Positions 34,126 through 46,468 are shown, numbered from the stretch's first letter. The stretch: DNA of 64,000 nt from Cryptomeria japonica (GCF_030272615.1 NC_081415.1:231637303-231701302); one strand, 5' to 3'. Made by a program: numbers and translations. Notes: generated by a model not told the origin, from the letters alone.

Positions 34126-34380
34126 ATGGCACGAAAGGTACAATTCAGGATTTTAGGTGCTAGAAGGACAAAGGAACAAAGAAGACAAGTCAAACGTTAT
34201 CAAAGGGTTCTCCAAGTAGAAAAGCAGATACAAGATTGGGAAGATCAACCTGCCTTTGATAGATATAACAACTTAGTTCTCTCATATCAAGTTAAATATG
34301 ATCTAATTAATATTGAATGGATGATGAGAGATTTAGCTAGGGCCTCACAATTGGTTTTGCAGGTTTCTGATCGGGTTTAG
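34126..34380 (+). CDS. Small basic ORF in element C leader
   Basis: 84 codons: MARKVQFRILGARRTKEQRR..., strongly basic at the start, then helical with Trp/Glu-rich stretches. It is undamaged, unlike everything else in the element. It lies between the two motif-array blocks. An AG precedes the ATG (TTATAACAGTTTATGG), and TTTTGCAG occurs near its end, so it may be an exon of a spliced leader ORF. No family recognised; Ogre elements have an ORF1 in this position, but homology is not shown. Confidence 0.4.
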   Translation: MARKVQFRILGARRTKEQRRQVKRYQRVLQVEKQIQDWEDQPAFDRYNNLVLSYQVKYDLINIEWMMRDLARASQLVLQVSDRV

Positions 34381-34424
34381 TTTAATTTTTTTTATTTTTT
34401 GTGTTATCTACCTTCCTATCACGC

Positions 34425-34565
34425 AATCATCCTATTTAGATTATGCAAACGATCTGTTGGTGTCACGCATTCGATCTGTCAGGATCACGCATTCGCTATG
34501 TTATGTTCATGCATTGGCTCTATCAGAGTCACACAATCACGCAGGTATTGTCACACATTCGTTTC
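34425..34565 (+). repeat. ACGCAATC/ACGCATTCG motif array, second block
   Basis: Copies: TCACGCAATCA, TCACGCATTCG twice, TCATGCATTGG, TCACACAATCACGCAG and TCACACATTCG. Same motif and orientation as 33840-34010, on the other side of the small ORF. Confidence 0.75.
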
Positions 34566-34681
34566 CATCAATTTTTTATTCTCTCTTTTCTGTTGATTTG
34601 ATTTTACTGCTAATCATTTGTTTGCAGCCTGTGGTGAATTTACAAAAAGGATCGGATTAGTATTAGATCAATTGCACTCAT

Positions 34682-34910
34682 AATCTCACACTTCATCTTT
34701 TGGTGCTTAAAATTAACATTGGTTAAAATGGACATGCATGAAGAATCTCACACTTCATCTGTTGGTGCTTAAAATTAACATTGGTTAAAATTGACATGCA
34801 TGTATAACACTTTGATTTGGGTTTAAAATCAACAACGGTTAAAATTGACATGCATGCCTTCATATTTTAATTTGGTGTTTAAAATGGATATGCACATGCA
34901 TATTCAACAC
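34682..34910. repeat. 61-bp tandem repeat, 2 close and 2 diverged units
   Basis: Units at 34682 and 34743 (AATCTCACACTTCATCT...TTAAAATTGACATGCATG) are nearly identical. Two shorter, diverged units follow from 34806 and about 34862. Confidence 0.85.
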
Positions 34911-34919
34911 CTCAATTTA

Positions 34920-35895
34920 GGCTATAAAATGAACATGAATAAGGCTGCATTAGATTAAATCACATTTGGTTTTCTTAAGGTAAAGAATTTTTATCATGTT
35001 TGGGGTGGACCTACTATTGCATTAACTAACTTTCCACCCGCCTTTGAGGTCTTGGGAGAAAGGAAGGAGGTGACAATGACATCCAATTTTATTTTATTCC
35101 AAGTAGTGAGGGGTATCTTTGACTAGGGATTTCATCACCCCACAGAGGTACTTCAAATTGGGATGCATTGGGGATATCATCTCTCCGAGCGTACTCTCGA
35201 GCGGGTTTTTCGAGCCGTTACATAAATATACTGGTCAGGCAGCTAGAGTGTTGAGTGAATTCGACGTATGTGGGGGCCTTCCTTGCACTGATAAGCTCAA
35301 CTAAAGTCTTAAGTGGCTTGCTCTGAGAATCCGTCATTGGATCAAGACCCCTCGAAACCCTACAATAAGAACCAACTTAGTAGCCCAAAAAACCCTACAT
35401 TCAGTGATTCCAGGAGTTCGGATCATACCCCATAGATACCCTTCATGTACCTTACACTATGATACAGGAATCCCTCATCTATAAGATCTTCGGATCTTCA
35501 GGATAAGAGAGACTGGCATGCCCGAGAAGTGTGTGCCATGGAGTGGAGCCAGTGTTGCCAGACTCTCTATCTATTCATTTTGTCTCGGTATTTCATAAGG
35601 GCCTCATTGAATGGTGTCCACTTTCCAGCCTAAGATTGTATTATGTGTTTTTTTATGTATTGTTGTGTTAGACCAGTATTGAGTCAATCCTTTGGGCTAT
35701 TTCAGACCCTATCCTACGTATCTCTGAATTTTTTGAGATTGTTTGAAAAACCAGCTCAATCAGCTATATTTACCTCCAAACAATTGTTCTCAGACTTGAA
35801 GAAACCACGAAACTTGTCCTATACATAGAATTACTAAAAACAAAGTCCATTTTTGAAACGTCAAAACTCAAAGGTTTATACACTTGTGACCCTAG
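34920..35895 (+). other. Element C leader, non-coding
   Basis: GC-richer than its surroundings around 35020-35540, with no long frame, protein motif or repeat I can support. Probably untranslated leader. Confidence 0.4.
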
Positions 35896-35897
35896 GA

Positions 35898-36110
35898 AGT
35901 CTTTGCATAGTCCTCACTTACGTCCTTACTATCGTCATAAGTCTTTGCATAGTCCTCACTTACGTCCTTATTATTGTCCTAAGTTCTTGCATAAGTCTTC
36001 ATTTAGGTCCTTACTACCATCCTAAGTCCTTGCTTAGGTCTTCATTTAGGTCCTTACTATCGTCCTTAGTCCTTGCATAGTCCTCATTAACATCCCCATT
36101 ATCATCCTCA
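35898..36110. repeat. 42-bp minisatellite, about 5 units
   Basis: Units begin near 35898, 35939, 35981, 36023 and 36065 with the pattern AAGTCTTTGCATAGTCCTCA then CTTACGTCCTTACTATCGTC. The last units diverge. Confidence 0.85.
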
Positions 36111-36174
36111 TATACATCTTCATCTAGATTTCATATACGTTTATCTTAGTCCATCATCATTGACATAATCATCC

Positions 36175-37515
36175 TACAAAGTCATAGCATGTGTCTTAGT
36201 GGGTCTCCCAGGTGATGGTTTGCTCCCCTTCAAGCAACCTAATCTAGTGCCAAATGGCGGTCAATGAGAAATCATTGAAGGTCTAGCTAACTTAGCCTGG
36301 GACTCAAGGAGAAACGCACCTCAGTATATAGGAGTCGAGTATGAGATAAATATCGAGTATAAAATTGCCTGTAGGATTGATAGAGAAATTATTGCAGAAC
36401 TATTGGTTGAAAATTTTGTACACTTGGGGAAATATACAAAATTGTGGTTTCAACCACAACACACGAGTAAAAACTCTCCTAATTAAGGGAAGGCTCCCCC
36501 TATCTAACTAAAACTGAAATAAAAACAGGATGGGACAGCAGTCTTCCTTCTTTCTTCAAGAAAGACAATATCCTTTTCTCTTCACAGAAAAGGATAGTGA
36601 TTGAAAATGAATAGCAGTAACTACTTTCAAGTGAAATGAGAGAAAGGAAATGAAGTTTCCTGAAAGCACAAAGACTTCCGTCACTTCCTTCAAGATGGGA
36701 TAGCAATATCAAGTTCAAAGACTTAACTATTGGAAGTCCTATCTACCCTTTGCTATACTAAATTTTACAACGAATAAAAGACAACAGCTCAAAGACTGGA
36801 ATAATTTATTCTTTTAACACAAAGACAAGAACTAATGCAAGCTCAAATACTTGCTGCTATTTCTTATCAAATAGTAATTTTTCCTCAAGAATAGACGAAA
36901 GCTCAAAGATTTGCTGCTCCTTCTAGAGATTTTCCTATTTTAATTAATCTTCTCTACTTGCAGCTCAAAGACTTCAAATCAGATTGGACTAAGCTCCTTT
37001 AGAAACACTTTGCATAGAAGAAATAAAAAGATTCAAACTCAAACATGTAGCTCAAAGACTCAAAACTTGAGTAATCCTTCTTTCTTATTCTTCAAAACCT
37101 TCAATTCACATACATAAGCTCAAAGACTTCTTGCTGTAAATTTGGCAGAGTTTTTGCTTGCTTTCCCAAAAGATAAAAATTACAATAGACTCCTCCAGTA
37201 TTTATAGAAGAGGAGTCTTGAGAAAAAGGTGGGAGGATCCTAACTAACTTGAGAGATTCTCTCAACCACCAAGACTCATTCAATAAATAAGTGAGACTTC
37301 ATTAACTAATTAAGAGTTACTCTAACTAACTAAGACTTATTCCAACTACAGTCCTAATCGGACACAACTTGTAGTTGCCTTACATGTAATTACAAAAGTG
37401 CAAGTAATGTGTAACTTGCATTTTACAAAAATTACTTTTACATGTAACTTGTCTAAACAAAATTACAACTAAAGATTACAAAAGAGGGAAAATTCAACTA
37501 AGTGTTGAAAAACAC
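36175..37515 (-). other. 3' region of the upstream antisense frame, with AGCTCAAAGACTT repeats
   Basis: No coding content. The phrase AGCTCAAAGACTT or close variants recurs near 36710, 36787, 36840, 36899, 36962, 37049 and 37118, irregularly spaced. The start of this block (near 36180) may be the left edge of a nested insertion, but I could not find matching terminal repeats. Confidence 0.45.
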
Positions 37516-40059
37516 TTAAGTTGCCTTTTGTGAAGACAGGAATCCTTGAAATTTTTGGATGCTCGCTTGTAGTTCCTTGGGATTCGGTTCATGGGTGTTC
37601 TTAGCAACAACCATAGTCTTCACAATAGTGTCATGACAGCGGAGGAGTGCGGAATTGTCTTTATCCAGGATAGACTGGATCTCATGCAGAAAGGCTTGGT
37701 GTTTCATCAATGCTTGAATTGAAGCTGTCCAGAATTGTTCGCTCCTCCATTCATTATGAATCCTCATTTGTAAATCAGCAAGAACTTCTTCTTCTGGAAT
37801 CAGCTCTCCATCCTAACTTACTATATTGCAAGAGGCCCTTTCACAATGTGAGACAATACTTTGATAGACTTCATCCCAGAATCTCCTTGCATCACTGATC
37901 TCCTCAATGAGGGATTTAAGAACAAGGGTCTTGTTTTCCATGAGTTCCTCAAATTCCAAGTACATGACCCTAGAAGAGATGATGGCATGCTCCTGCAAAA
38001 TACTCAACTATTGTTGGGGCATGGTACGCCAGATTGCCAGACTTTTCTCAACACTTTCCAGATTCTTTTTGAAAGTGTTAGAAGTCTGATCCAGTTTCTC
38101 CTCAATGGTTTCCAACTTAGACATTATTTGAAAAATGTCTTTTACCACTTGTATACATTGATCATGAAGTTGATCAACCCAGGAATCCAGTGCTTGTACT
38201 TTCTAAGTAGCCCTTTCCACTCCATGAATTGATTCTTGGGAACCAGAAGAACCTATGGAGTTACTCCCTTCAGCAGCAGGTTTTGTGATTTTATGAATGG
38301 CTGCCATGAGCTGTCGGTTTTCTTCTTCTAGCTTGTCTTTCTTTGCAAGAAGATTGTCACACCTTTGCACTAGTGAAGCAATAGAAAAATGAGCATCATG
38401 TTTAATGACCTCATGTGTTTGCTTGCCCAATTCTACCCTTGTAACCTTATAATCAGCAGCTGACATTTCATCAAGTGGTTTATCTGCAATAGGTTCCACA
38501 ATTTCAGCTACTTTCATCTTGTTGCTATCAACAGTTACCCTAGAGATAGTCTTTGCCTTCTTAGCAACTTTGGATCTAGACTGTTTGAGTTGCTGGTAGT
38601 CAAAAGCATCAGGTGAGATCTCTTGCTTCTTTCTTTTCAGGGTGAAAGAACTAAGCCATGGAGGCAAAGTCATCAACTCACTTCCAGTAGTAGCCGTAGG
38701 CAAAGGAGAAGCAATTTCTGTTTGAATTACCATGGTCACCCTGGGAGGAATATTTGTTTGAATGGCGACCACAGTTTTCTCAGTTACCAATGGACATGAA
38801 GATTGCCTCATGAATTCTTCAAAACTAGAAGTGGAAGTATCAATTTCTAATAACGGAATGCAAGTGGGATTATCTTCAGGAACTTTCAACACACTTTCTC
38901 ATTGTCGATTAGGAGAAGGCTCATATGCTGAAATGGGAACTGCATTCTGAGGAGACTCATCTATGAGCAAATCAGGAGGAGAAAGAGGCGTCTCAATGGA
39001 AATTGGAGGAATGACTTTGTGAGGCGAGTCTGAAACTGGAGACTTAGGCGCATCGTCAGATTGTTGCCCCTCTTCTGGATTATCCAGATCGATCACCCAA
39101 ATATGGAACCGTGATTTCTCCTTCCCACGAGTAGTCATCTCCTCAGGAGGAAGCACTATTGCATGACTAACTCGTAACTTGATCCTTGTGCCTGAAGATG
39201 AAGCACCCTCTTTGTTATCAATCTGAATCTCAAACTTCCGTCCAAGAGGCCCTGTAGAATCATCTTCTTTACCAACCTTGATTTTGATAGGTCTAACAGC
39301 ATTACTTTTCAACCATGCATGAGTGTTGGCCAAGATAGGCTGAAATCTATCAAGGATGGAGATGCACTCCTTGTGTGACCATTGGATCAAAGGAAGTGGA
39401 GCTTCCTCAAACCTTCGTGAAATGTATTCAGGATCAAGTATATGCCCATCATCGATCATCCCTTGTGGGATATCCACCAAGTTCAAGTCAACAATTTGCT
39501 CAACAGTGAGCCTGCAGTAATCCATCTTCAGAACTTCGGCTTCTGTGCGGAGATCTACCCAGATGTCTTCAATGTGATGAACATGCACAAAGGATTTCTT
39601 GATCTTCTCCTTCATACCTCTATAATCAAAATCAGCTCTAGGTTTGAACCTCTTAAGCTTGATTTCCTGCAATTCAGCCTCCATGGCCTTAGCCTTCACA
39701 GATGTGACAAGGGAGTATCGACCAATTTTCAATGGGTTTGTGCTAGAGATCCCCATTCCAACCTTGTGTCTAGCAGACTGAAAAGTATGAACAGCCATGA
39801 TCTATCTTCCCTACTCCATAAGAATTATCTTATCGGTTGGGTATCTTGGAAGCATGTATGGTTGTCCATCATAGCATCCAATCCTCATATAGGTGAAGGT
39901 GGGAAATTGCAGGAATAAACATCCATACTCAAACACCTTGACCCATGCCTCATTTGATACTCTTTTGTTTCTGAGATCCACGTCAAACTGACACATGAAA
40001 TATCCGAAGAATGCATCTTGGACTCTTCTGAAATGCAGTCTGCTAGGTTTCAATGGCAA
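37516..40059 (-). pseudogene. Antisense ORF of element C, C-terminal part (coiled coil)
   Basis: One minus-strand frame of 848 codons interrupted by about six stops (two near 39800-39813, then 38899, 38203, about 38008 and 37813) and no frameshift. It begins with LPLKPSRLHFRRVQDAFFGY and passes through a conserved-looking region (YCRLTVEQIVDLNLVDIPQG, EPEYISRRFEEAPLPLIQWS-like). A Pro/Ser/Asp-rich linker follows, then Lys/Arg-rich FTLKRKKQEISPDAF and SRSKVAKKAKT. A long heptad-like tail ends it (CDNLLAKKDKLEEENRQLM, FEELMENKTLVLKSLIEEIS). No enzyme motif. Together with 40130-41095 it forms one protein of about 1,100 residues. Function unknown. Confidence 0.6.
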
Positions 40060-41095
40060 CTAGTCATAATATTCCCAAACTGGTATAAGCAAGCGATCAC
40101 CCTTGGTAGAAAGACCTGGAAAGTGTCTAAGTTAAATATACCAAATAAGAATTCATGAAGAAGGTCATAGTGGTAGGAACTGTTGCAAGTTGTTTGCACA
40201 AAGCATCACTGATGATTTCACCCCATGAAATGTGATGCGACTACCGTATGAACATAATGAATTGATACATCCATGGCTCAAAGACATTAGAGTGCTCAAG
40301 GCCCATCATCCTACTAAGAAGAGTGATGGTGTCTCCTATCTCCCACTTGAAATCACAATGGTACAACTTTGCCCATCTTGAGAAGGAAGGATGAGGCTCT
40401 TGGATCCATCTATTGATGTGTCGCTTGCAATCTTTTTCCCTTTTCACATAATACTCTGCTGCACTTTCTTTGGTGATTTCCATATAAACAGGTGTAGGAG
40501 GTATTTTGAAGACCTTCTCAATTGTATCCGCATCAAGATGAATTATAGCTTCACCATCATCATTTTTTATGACTCTTGACTCTTTGTCAAAATGATGGGC
40601 GCATGCAAGAACAAACTCAGGTTCTAGGGCAGCCACTAGGAAAGATGATGCATGATGGATATGGCTGTCCAACAGCCGTTGCAAGTTGTTATCCTTTGGA
40701 TGTTCTACCCTATTGATGAATTTTGCCATATCAACGTGCCCTATTTTCGTGTCTCTGATGTGATCCAAAGGAGAAGAAACGTGGGAAGGTGCAACCTCAT
40801 TCTGGTATTTATCATATTTGTATTTCATTTTCTTTGGAGTTGGCGATGCCGGCAAATCTGACATTGATTGTGAACCTGGAATGTTGTGATGAAGACTTAA
40901 AAGAGTTAAGGCAACATCATAATCAGCTGCAAATATCATTCTTCCTTCTTTAAATGGGTAAAACTTTGATCTCTGAATTTTACAGTTTTGTGAGAGGAAG
41001 AGGGGAGATATGGAGAAATGGGAAAATCTTGACTTTGACCAATTTCGGATCTTGGGAAAATTTTCGCAAGTATACAAGTTGGAAAGGACATACAT
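40060..41095 (-). pseudogene. Antisense ORF of element C, N-terminal part
   Basis: A minus-strand frame likely starting at the Met near 40939 (MIFAADYDVALTLLSLHHNI). It contains RVEHPKDNNLQRLLDSHIHH, VIKNDDGEAIIHLDADTIEK-VFKIPP, RWIQEPHPSFSRWAKLYHCD and WEIGDTITLLSRMMGLEHS. A stop at 40241-40243 is followed in phase by SHHISWGEIISDALCKQL; a frameshift near 40130 then leads to the downstream frame. The order (HLDADTIEKVFKIPP, a Trp-rich middle, ISWGEIISDAL) recalls the putative plant transposon protein domain common in retroelement-derived ORFs, but that is a resemblance by eye. Confidence 0.55.
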
Positions 41096-42860
41096 GTAAT
41101 CGGGGTTTTAAAACCCGAATACAAGTACACTTGTAAATTCGAAAATGGAGAAATGGACGAAAAATGAGATTTTGACTTGCAGGAAATGATGGAAATGGAA
41201 AGTACGGATATGGGGAATGTGAATGAATAGAAATGGGAATATCTGGGAAAGGCATTTTTATGAAAATGGGAAGAACTTTTCAACATGTAATCCGGTTTTT
41301 AAAACCCAAATTTGCAAGGGAGGGGTATTTCACACTTTTCAAGCTTGGAATTTTAACCAAAAATGATTAAATTCCTTAATTGTAGGGGAAGGACAAAAAT
41401 TTCCAGCGAACTTGTAATCGAGATTAAAAATCTCGAATACAAGTTAAGAGGGAATTGTGAGAAGAACAATGCAATTCAACAATTGCATTTCAAGGGGAAG
41501 ATTTCTTTCACGAAAACCAAATTTTTTGGGGAAGAACATCACATGCCAAAAAAAAATGTAACTAATAACGAAAAATAAAGAAAACAAGAAAATAATAAAA
41601 TGAAGAGAAGAAAGGAAGGAGAACATACCTTTCTTAAAAATGCAAAATGCTTCTCCAATAATGCAACAATTCTTGAAATGAAGAAGCAAAACCTGTGAAA
41701 AGGAGCAATTCGGAATATCAAACCCTTATCACGTTTTTTGTAAAAATGCCCCAAATATAACAGCAATCTTAAACTTGGAGGACCAAAATGCCAATGAGAG
41801 TGTGCCTTAGAGCAAAACGCCTAAGGTAGAAGAAGAAGCAATGATCCAAATGATTGAAAACGCTGCCAAAGGGAGAAAACGTGGCCAAAGGAAATCATGT
41901 GGCCACCATAATAAACTCCAACGGCATCATCATATGGTGCGAAAAACCTCTCACCCTCCATGCCTTAGTAGGAAAGGGCAAAACGATTTAGGAGTGTGCA
42001 AATTTATGAAGTAAAAAGCGCCCAAAATGTGGGTTTAAAGAACCACGTTTTTGCTGATTTAGCTCCAAAAACCAGTCAATATAACCTCCATTTGGCATGA
42101 AAGATGTTGATGATTGCATGAAAATAGGGTAGAAGCAAAAACGCCTTTCCTCCCTAAAAAATCTCCACAAAAAATTGCTTTGAAATCTTCAACAAATCAA
42201 TTTTTCATGCAAATCGGGTTTTGGGAGACACATGACAAGTTCGATTTGTCCAAAATGAGGCAAATCGGGTTTTAGAGAGAAAATAACAAGTTTTATTTTT
42301 TCTTTTCCCACTTTCATGCCAAAATCGGGTTTTTTAAGACAAATAGCAAGTTTAATTTTTTACTTTTTCACTCATCAAGCCAAAATCGGGTTTTTTTTGG
42401 ACATATGACAAGTTTAAAATTGTCAAAAATGCATTTGCAAGGCAAAATCGGGTTTTTTGGAGCAAACTACAAGTTTAAAAATACTTGTAAAAGGGAAATA
42501 AAATCCCTACAACAAGTTAAAAACACTTGCACATATGTAATGGGGATTTAAAATCCCTATTACATGTGAAAACCATTAAAGTAGGGGTTTTTTGAACAAA
42601 CTGCAAGTTTACTTGCAGTTGAGCCAAAAAATCCCTATTTTAACTAAAAATGACCAAAAAACAATAAAAAGATAAAAACATTAAAGGGGAAACTTAAAAC
42701 AAATTACAAGTGACATATTTAAAATAAAAGTGCACATGTAATTGATCAAAAATTCCCCTACAAAGACCATAACAATGAATATCATTAAAACTTGCAGTTT
42801 GAAGAAAATTCTCCACCTGCAGTTGGGATTTTAAAACCCAAAATTGAAGGAAAGGCATAG
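41085..42860. repeat. Cluster of TTAAAA-centred hairpins
   Basis: At least six imperfect palindromes of one design, TGTAATCGGGGTTTTAAAAC then CCGAATACAAG: near 41092-41125, 41283-41312, 41410-41445, 42483-42518, 42531-42570 and 42827-42855. They lie in the upstream region of the antisense ORF. No coding sequence is seen in this stretch. Confidence 0.7.
42205..42480. repeat. Tandem repeat, 5 units of 51-61 bp
   Basis: AAATCGGGTTTT followed by a variable stretch and GACAAGTTTAA(A)TTTTT; units start at 42211, 42262, 42322, 42383 and 42444. Confidence 0.85.
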
Positions 42861-43260
42861 CAAACGAACCCAGAATTGGACAAAATTCGAAACATAGTTC
42901 AAGAATGGACTGAGGATCAAGCCAGTCCAAGGATTAGTCAAAATTTTGCCTCGGGAAGCATGCCATAGAGTAAAAATTTCCATTTTTTCATAAAAATTTC
43001 ACCGTAGTGGTCCTTCATTTTTGGAAACAAAAATGAGGACAACAAGAACGTCTAAGAGAAGACATGGAAAAACTTGCATTACAGTAATCCAGAAATACTC
43101 AACAAGTCTCGCGTCAAAATCCCTTATAGAGAGTCTAGTCTAGTTTTTCATACCTCATACCTACGTCTACGTTCTAGCATTAGTCGTCGTCTTGCATAAA
43201 ACCACCCTCATATAGTAGTCTTAAATGCCCATCACAAGGTCACAAAAGGAAAAAGGTATA

Positions 43261-44334
43261 ATGGACCCAAACAACGACCAGTTTGTAAACCCAACTTGGA
43301 ATATGGACATATCAACTAGTCAACAATCACGTTCTCAGGCAATGTCTACCCTAAATGAATTACAATAGCATTTAACAAAAGAAGAAATTGAGTCTTCTCA
43401 ACAAGATTCACATGTCCTTATGATCTTAGATGCACTTATACATAGTGATAGGGACAAATATCACTCATTGTTATTGCAAAATGGGGTGAAACTACCTGAA
43501 GATTTTGATGTCATGAAGATCTTACCACTACGAAAAAATTTAGGTCAAGATAACAGTCAAACACCGCCCATAACACAAATGCAAGCAACAACCTCCAGTT
43601 TTCCTCAAAATGTACCTATCCAAACAAATGTCAATACAAATGCAAACTTTCAAACAAGTGCATCATCTTCAGCGATAAATGTTAGTATACCAACATAGAG
43701 CATACCAATAATATCAAGTGTCTTAGCACCTATTCAAACACAAGAAACAAGTGCAACCCAACCTTTGGTTTCCTATTCTATAGGATTGACATATAGTCAC
43801 CAAAATGTGAATCTAGGTCTTACCAATACAGCAAGTAAAACTCCACCAAACATAGGTTCGCATATCACTTATTCCACGGTACCTGGTGGAATGTACAACA
43901 CACAAAATTATAATCATGGTACCTTCCAACAACCTCCTAGTTATGCAACCATGAATCCTTTTGTGGGACATACACAAACACAAGGTGTACCTTTGACCCA
44001 AACAGATATTTTGACACAACAATTACAGAATTTGCAACAACAAATGACAACCATGCAGACCGATAATGATAAAAAGAGCTACACAATGTAGGGCTTACGT
44101 CCTTATCCTTTCGATCACACATTATATATGTCACCTTTCCCACCATATTTTGAAACGCCTAAACTCGGCAGATATCGAGGGAAGGGTGATCCTAGAGACC
44201 ACATCAGAGAGTTTTTTATGGCATGTACAGAGGTTGCAACAAAAGATACTTACTTAATGAGACTATTTCCTAAAAGCCTAGGGGGGTCATCTTTAGAGTG
44301 GTTTTCACATTTACCACCAACCATCACATCATGA
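43261..44334 (+). pseudogene. gag: Gag, N-terminal and capsid part, element C
   Basis: ATG at 43261 (MDPNNDQFVNPTWNMD) opens a single frame. A Gln/Thr/Asn-rich N-terminal half is followed by the capsid core YFETPKLGRYRGKGDPRDHI, REFFMACTEVATKDTYLMRL and FPKSLGGSSLEWFSHLPP. Stops at 43366 (TAG for Gln), 43696, 44089 and 44332 (TGA for Trp). A frameshift near 44415-44450 follows. Confidence 0.85.
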
Positions 44335-44444
44335 GGAGAATTAGCTGAACATTTTATTGCAAACTTCTCACATAACATTAAAACCTTGGTTACTTTGATG
44401 GATTTGTGTGCCACTAAATAATATGAGAATGAAACATAGAAAAC

Positions 44445-45680
44445 TTGCTTCCCAAGATTAAATATCCGATACAAATACAATGTTTAACCACATTCAAACA
44501 AATCACGGAAAAAGATCTAAAATATGAGAACGGACTAGTGGAACAAGGTCTTATTAAGTATGGCAACACCAATAACAATGACAAATCCAAGTTTTGGTCG
44601 AAAAACAAAAATGTGACCAATGATGGTATTGTAGACACCAGAACAGTAAACAGAACTCAACCGGTTTTATCTTTGGGAACGAGTCAATCATCAAATCCAT
44701 GTACAGAGAATAACCTTACTTCAACAAATGTAAACTCTACACAAAACATGAACACAAGGTACCCCAGAGCAAATGCTCCAAGAAGGAATTACACACCTCT
44801 AGGAGAACCTATTAATTCAACACTCAAAAAGTTAATACAGACAAACATGATCACTTTACTAGAAATAAGAATATATGAACCAGGTCCTTTCAAACCCAAA
44901 TGGTTGAATGATAATGATTTATGTTATTATCATCAGACTAGAGGTCACAAAATAGCAAGTTGCTACAAATTGAAAAACTTGGTCCAAGATATGATAGACC
45001 AAGGTGACATCACAATCGATACCGATTAAACCTCAGCAAACACGAATCATACAATCTTTAAGAATCCATTTGTTAAGCATGACAAAGGGAAAGCTACCAC
45101 ATCAGGTACTCAAGACAATACAACTAACTACACAAAGGTCTTATACGACTACACTATTCATGCCATTAGCTCAAGAGATATAGTAAAAAATTATTCACAA
45201 GAAACACTTGATCAAGATGAGCAATATCTAGACACTCACACAGATGATAACCAAATTTGCATGATATCAGAGGCACCAAAATATGATGATGATAGAAATA
45301 TTTGTCTCAAAGACTGGGGGCATGATCAACCATCTCATTCAAGTTGGTTTGAAGATGAGCTCGTAGAACACATCATGGATGTCAAACATACATATAAAGA
45401 CTATGAAGAGGGATTTAACATAAATCTTGATAACACACCATATGATACCGACAATACATGTAAGTCATATGATATAGTGGCTACGATCACCATAACTCCG
45501 AGAGACAGAGACTGTGCAATAGTTACTCGCAAATCAAAGGTAACTTTACAAGGACTACCACAAAATCATCCACCAGCAATAGGGACCTATAATGTTGTTG
45601 AGCAACTTAAGAAAGCTCCGGCACAGATATCATTATTCAAACTTTTGCGTATTTCATCTGGACTCATAGAGCTATACTAG
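44445..45680 (+). pseudogene. Gag C-terminal part with zinc knuckle, element C
   Basis: Continues in another frame: KIKYPIQIQCLTTFKQITEK, then a knuckle-like CYYHQTRGHKIASCYKLKNL, a CHHC-type box usual for Tat-group gag proteins. An acidic linker follows, with DWGHDQPSHSSWFEDELVEH. One stop at 45027-45029. The frame is lost again near 45685 before the protease. Confidence 0.75.
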
Positions 45681-45703
45681 ACAAAGCACTTCAAAATTCA
45701 GTA

Positions 45704-46468
45704 GTGGACAGAGATATAGATGAAAATGCCTTCCAGTCTATGGTAGGAAATTTGACACAAGGCACTCGTATTGCATTCACAGAACAAGACATTCCTAGTG
45801 ATATACTACTTCATAACGACCCACTACATCTGGAAGCTTACATACATAAGAGAAGAATTAGAAGAGTACTCGTAGATGGAGGAGTCAGTCTCAACATTTT
45901 TACTTTAAAACTAGTTAAGGCGCTAAGATATTATGAACTTCACATTGATTCATCCAAGAGGATAAATATCAAGGCATACGATGATGAAGAACGTCCATCA
46001 AAAGGCATTGTAACATTACCCGTACAAGTGGGACCTATAACAACATAGGTCACTTTTCAAGTCTTGGATAGAGAACTAGGATATAACATGTTATTGGGAT
46101 GCCCATGGATCCACACCATACAAGTAGTAGCATCCACATTTCATCAGTGTGTCAAATTCCCATATAATGGTATTGATATCACCATAAAGGGTGATCCAAA
46201 TCCCTTCCAACATTGCAATTACTTGAAAGAAAGTGTGGATAATCAGGTGCCTATCAATCAAGCAACACCTCTCACTACACAACTGGAGGCATTAACGATC
46301 ACAGAAACAAAAAAGGATATGCCTACAACATCCTCCTTACAAATACAAGATATGGGTTGTGGAGAGTATTCTATTGCAAATACTTTAAGTGGGAAACGGT
46401 TGTCTCTATCTCCTAAGTCTTTTGGGAAACCTCACAATACAGTACAAAAACAAGACAAAGGAAAATAA
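45704..46468 (+). pseudogene. Aspartic protease, element C
   Basis: Starts within DKALQNSVVDRDIDENAFQS. The active-site region is RRVLVDGGVSLNIFTLKLVK; flap and C-terminal strands are GIVTLPVQVGPITT (then TAG) VTFQVLDRELGYNMLLGCPW. It aligns with the element B protease, including the Asp-Gly-Gly active site. Stop at 46046-46048. The end is a Thr/Ser-rich linker to the G-patch-like segment. Confidence 0.82.

Noticed and set aside
15430-34565. CRISPR-like look of short motifs with unique spacers at 15430-15690, 33840-34010 and 34425-34565
   Set aside because: Motifs are about 10 bases, variable and irregularly spaced in a plant retrotransposon; no cas genes.
36175-43080. A nested LTR retrotransposon containing the upstream antisense ORF
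   Set aside because: No pair of similar sequences of LTR length could be found between 36.1-37.5 kb and 41.1-43.1 kb, and no duplication at the edges; kept only as an alternative.
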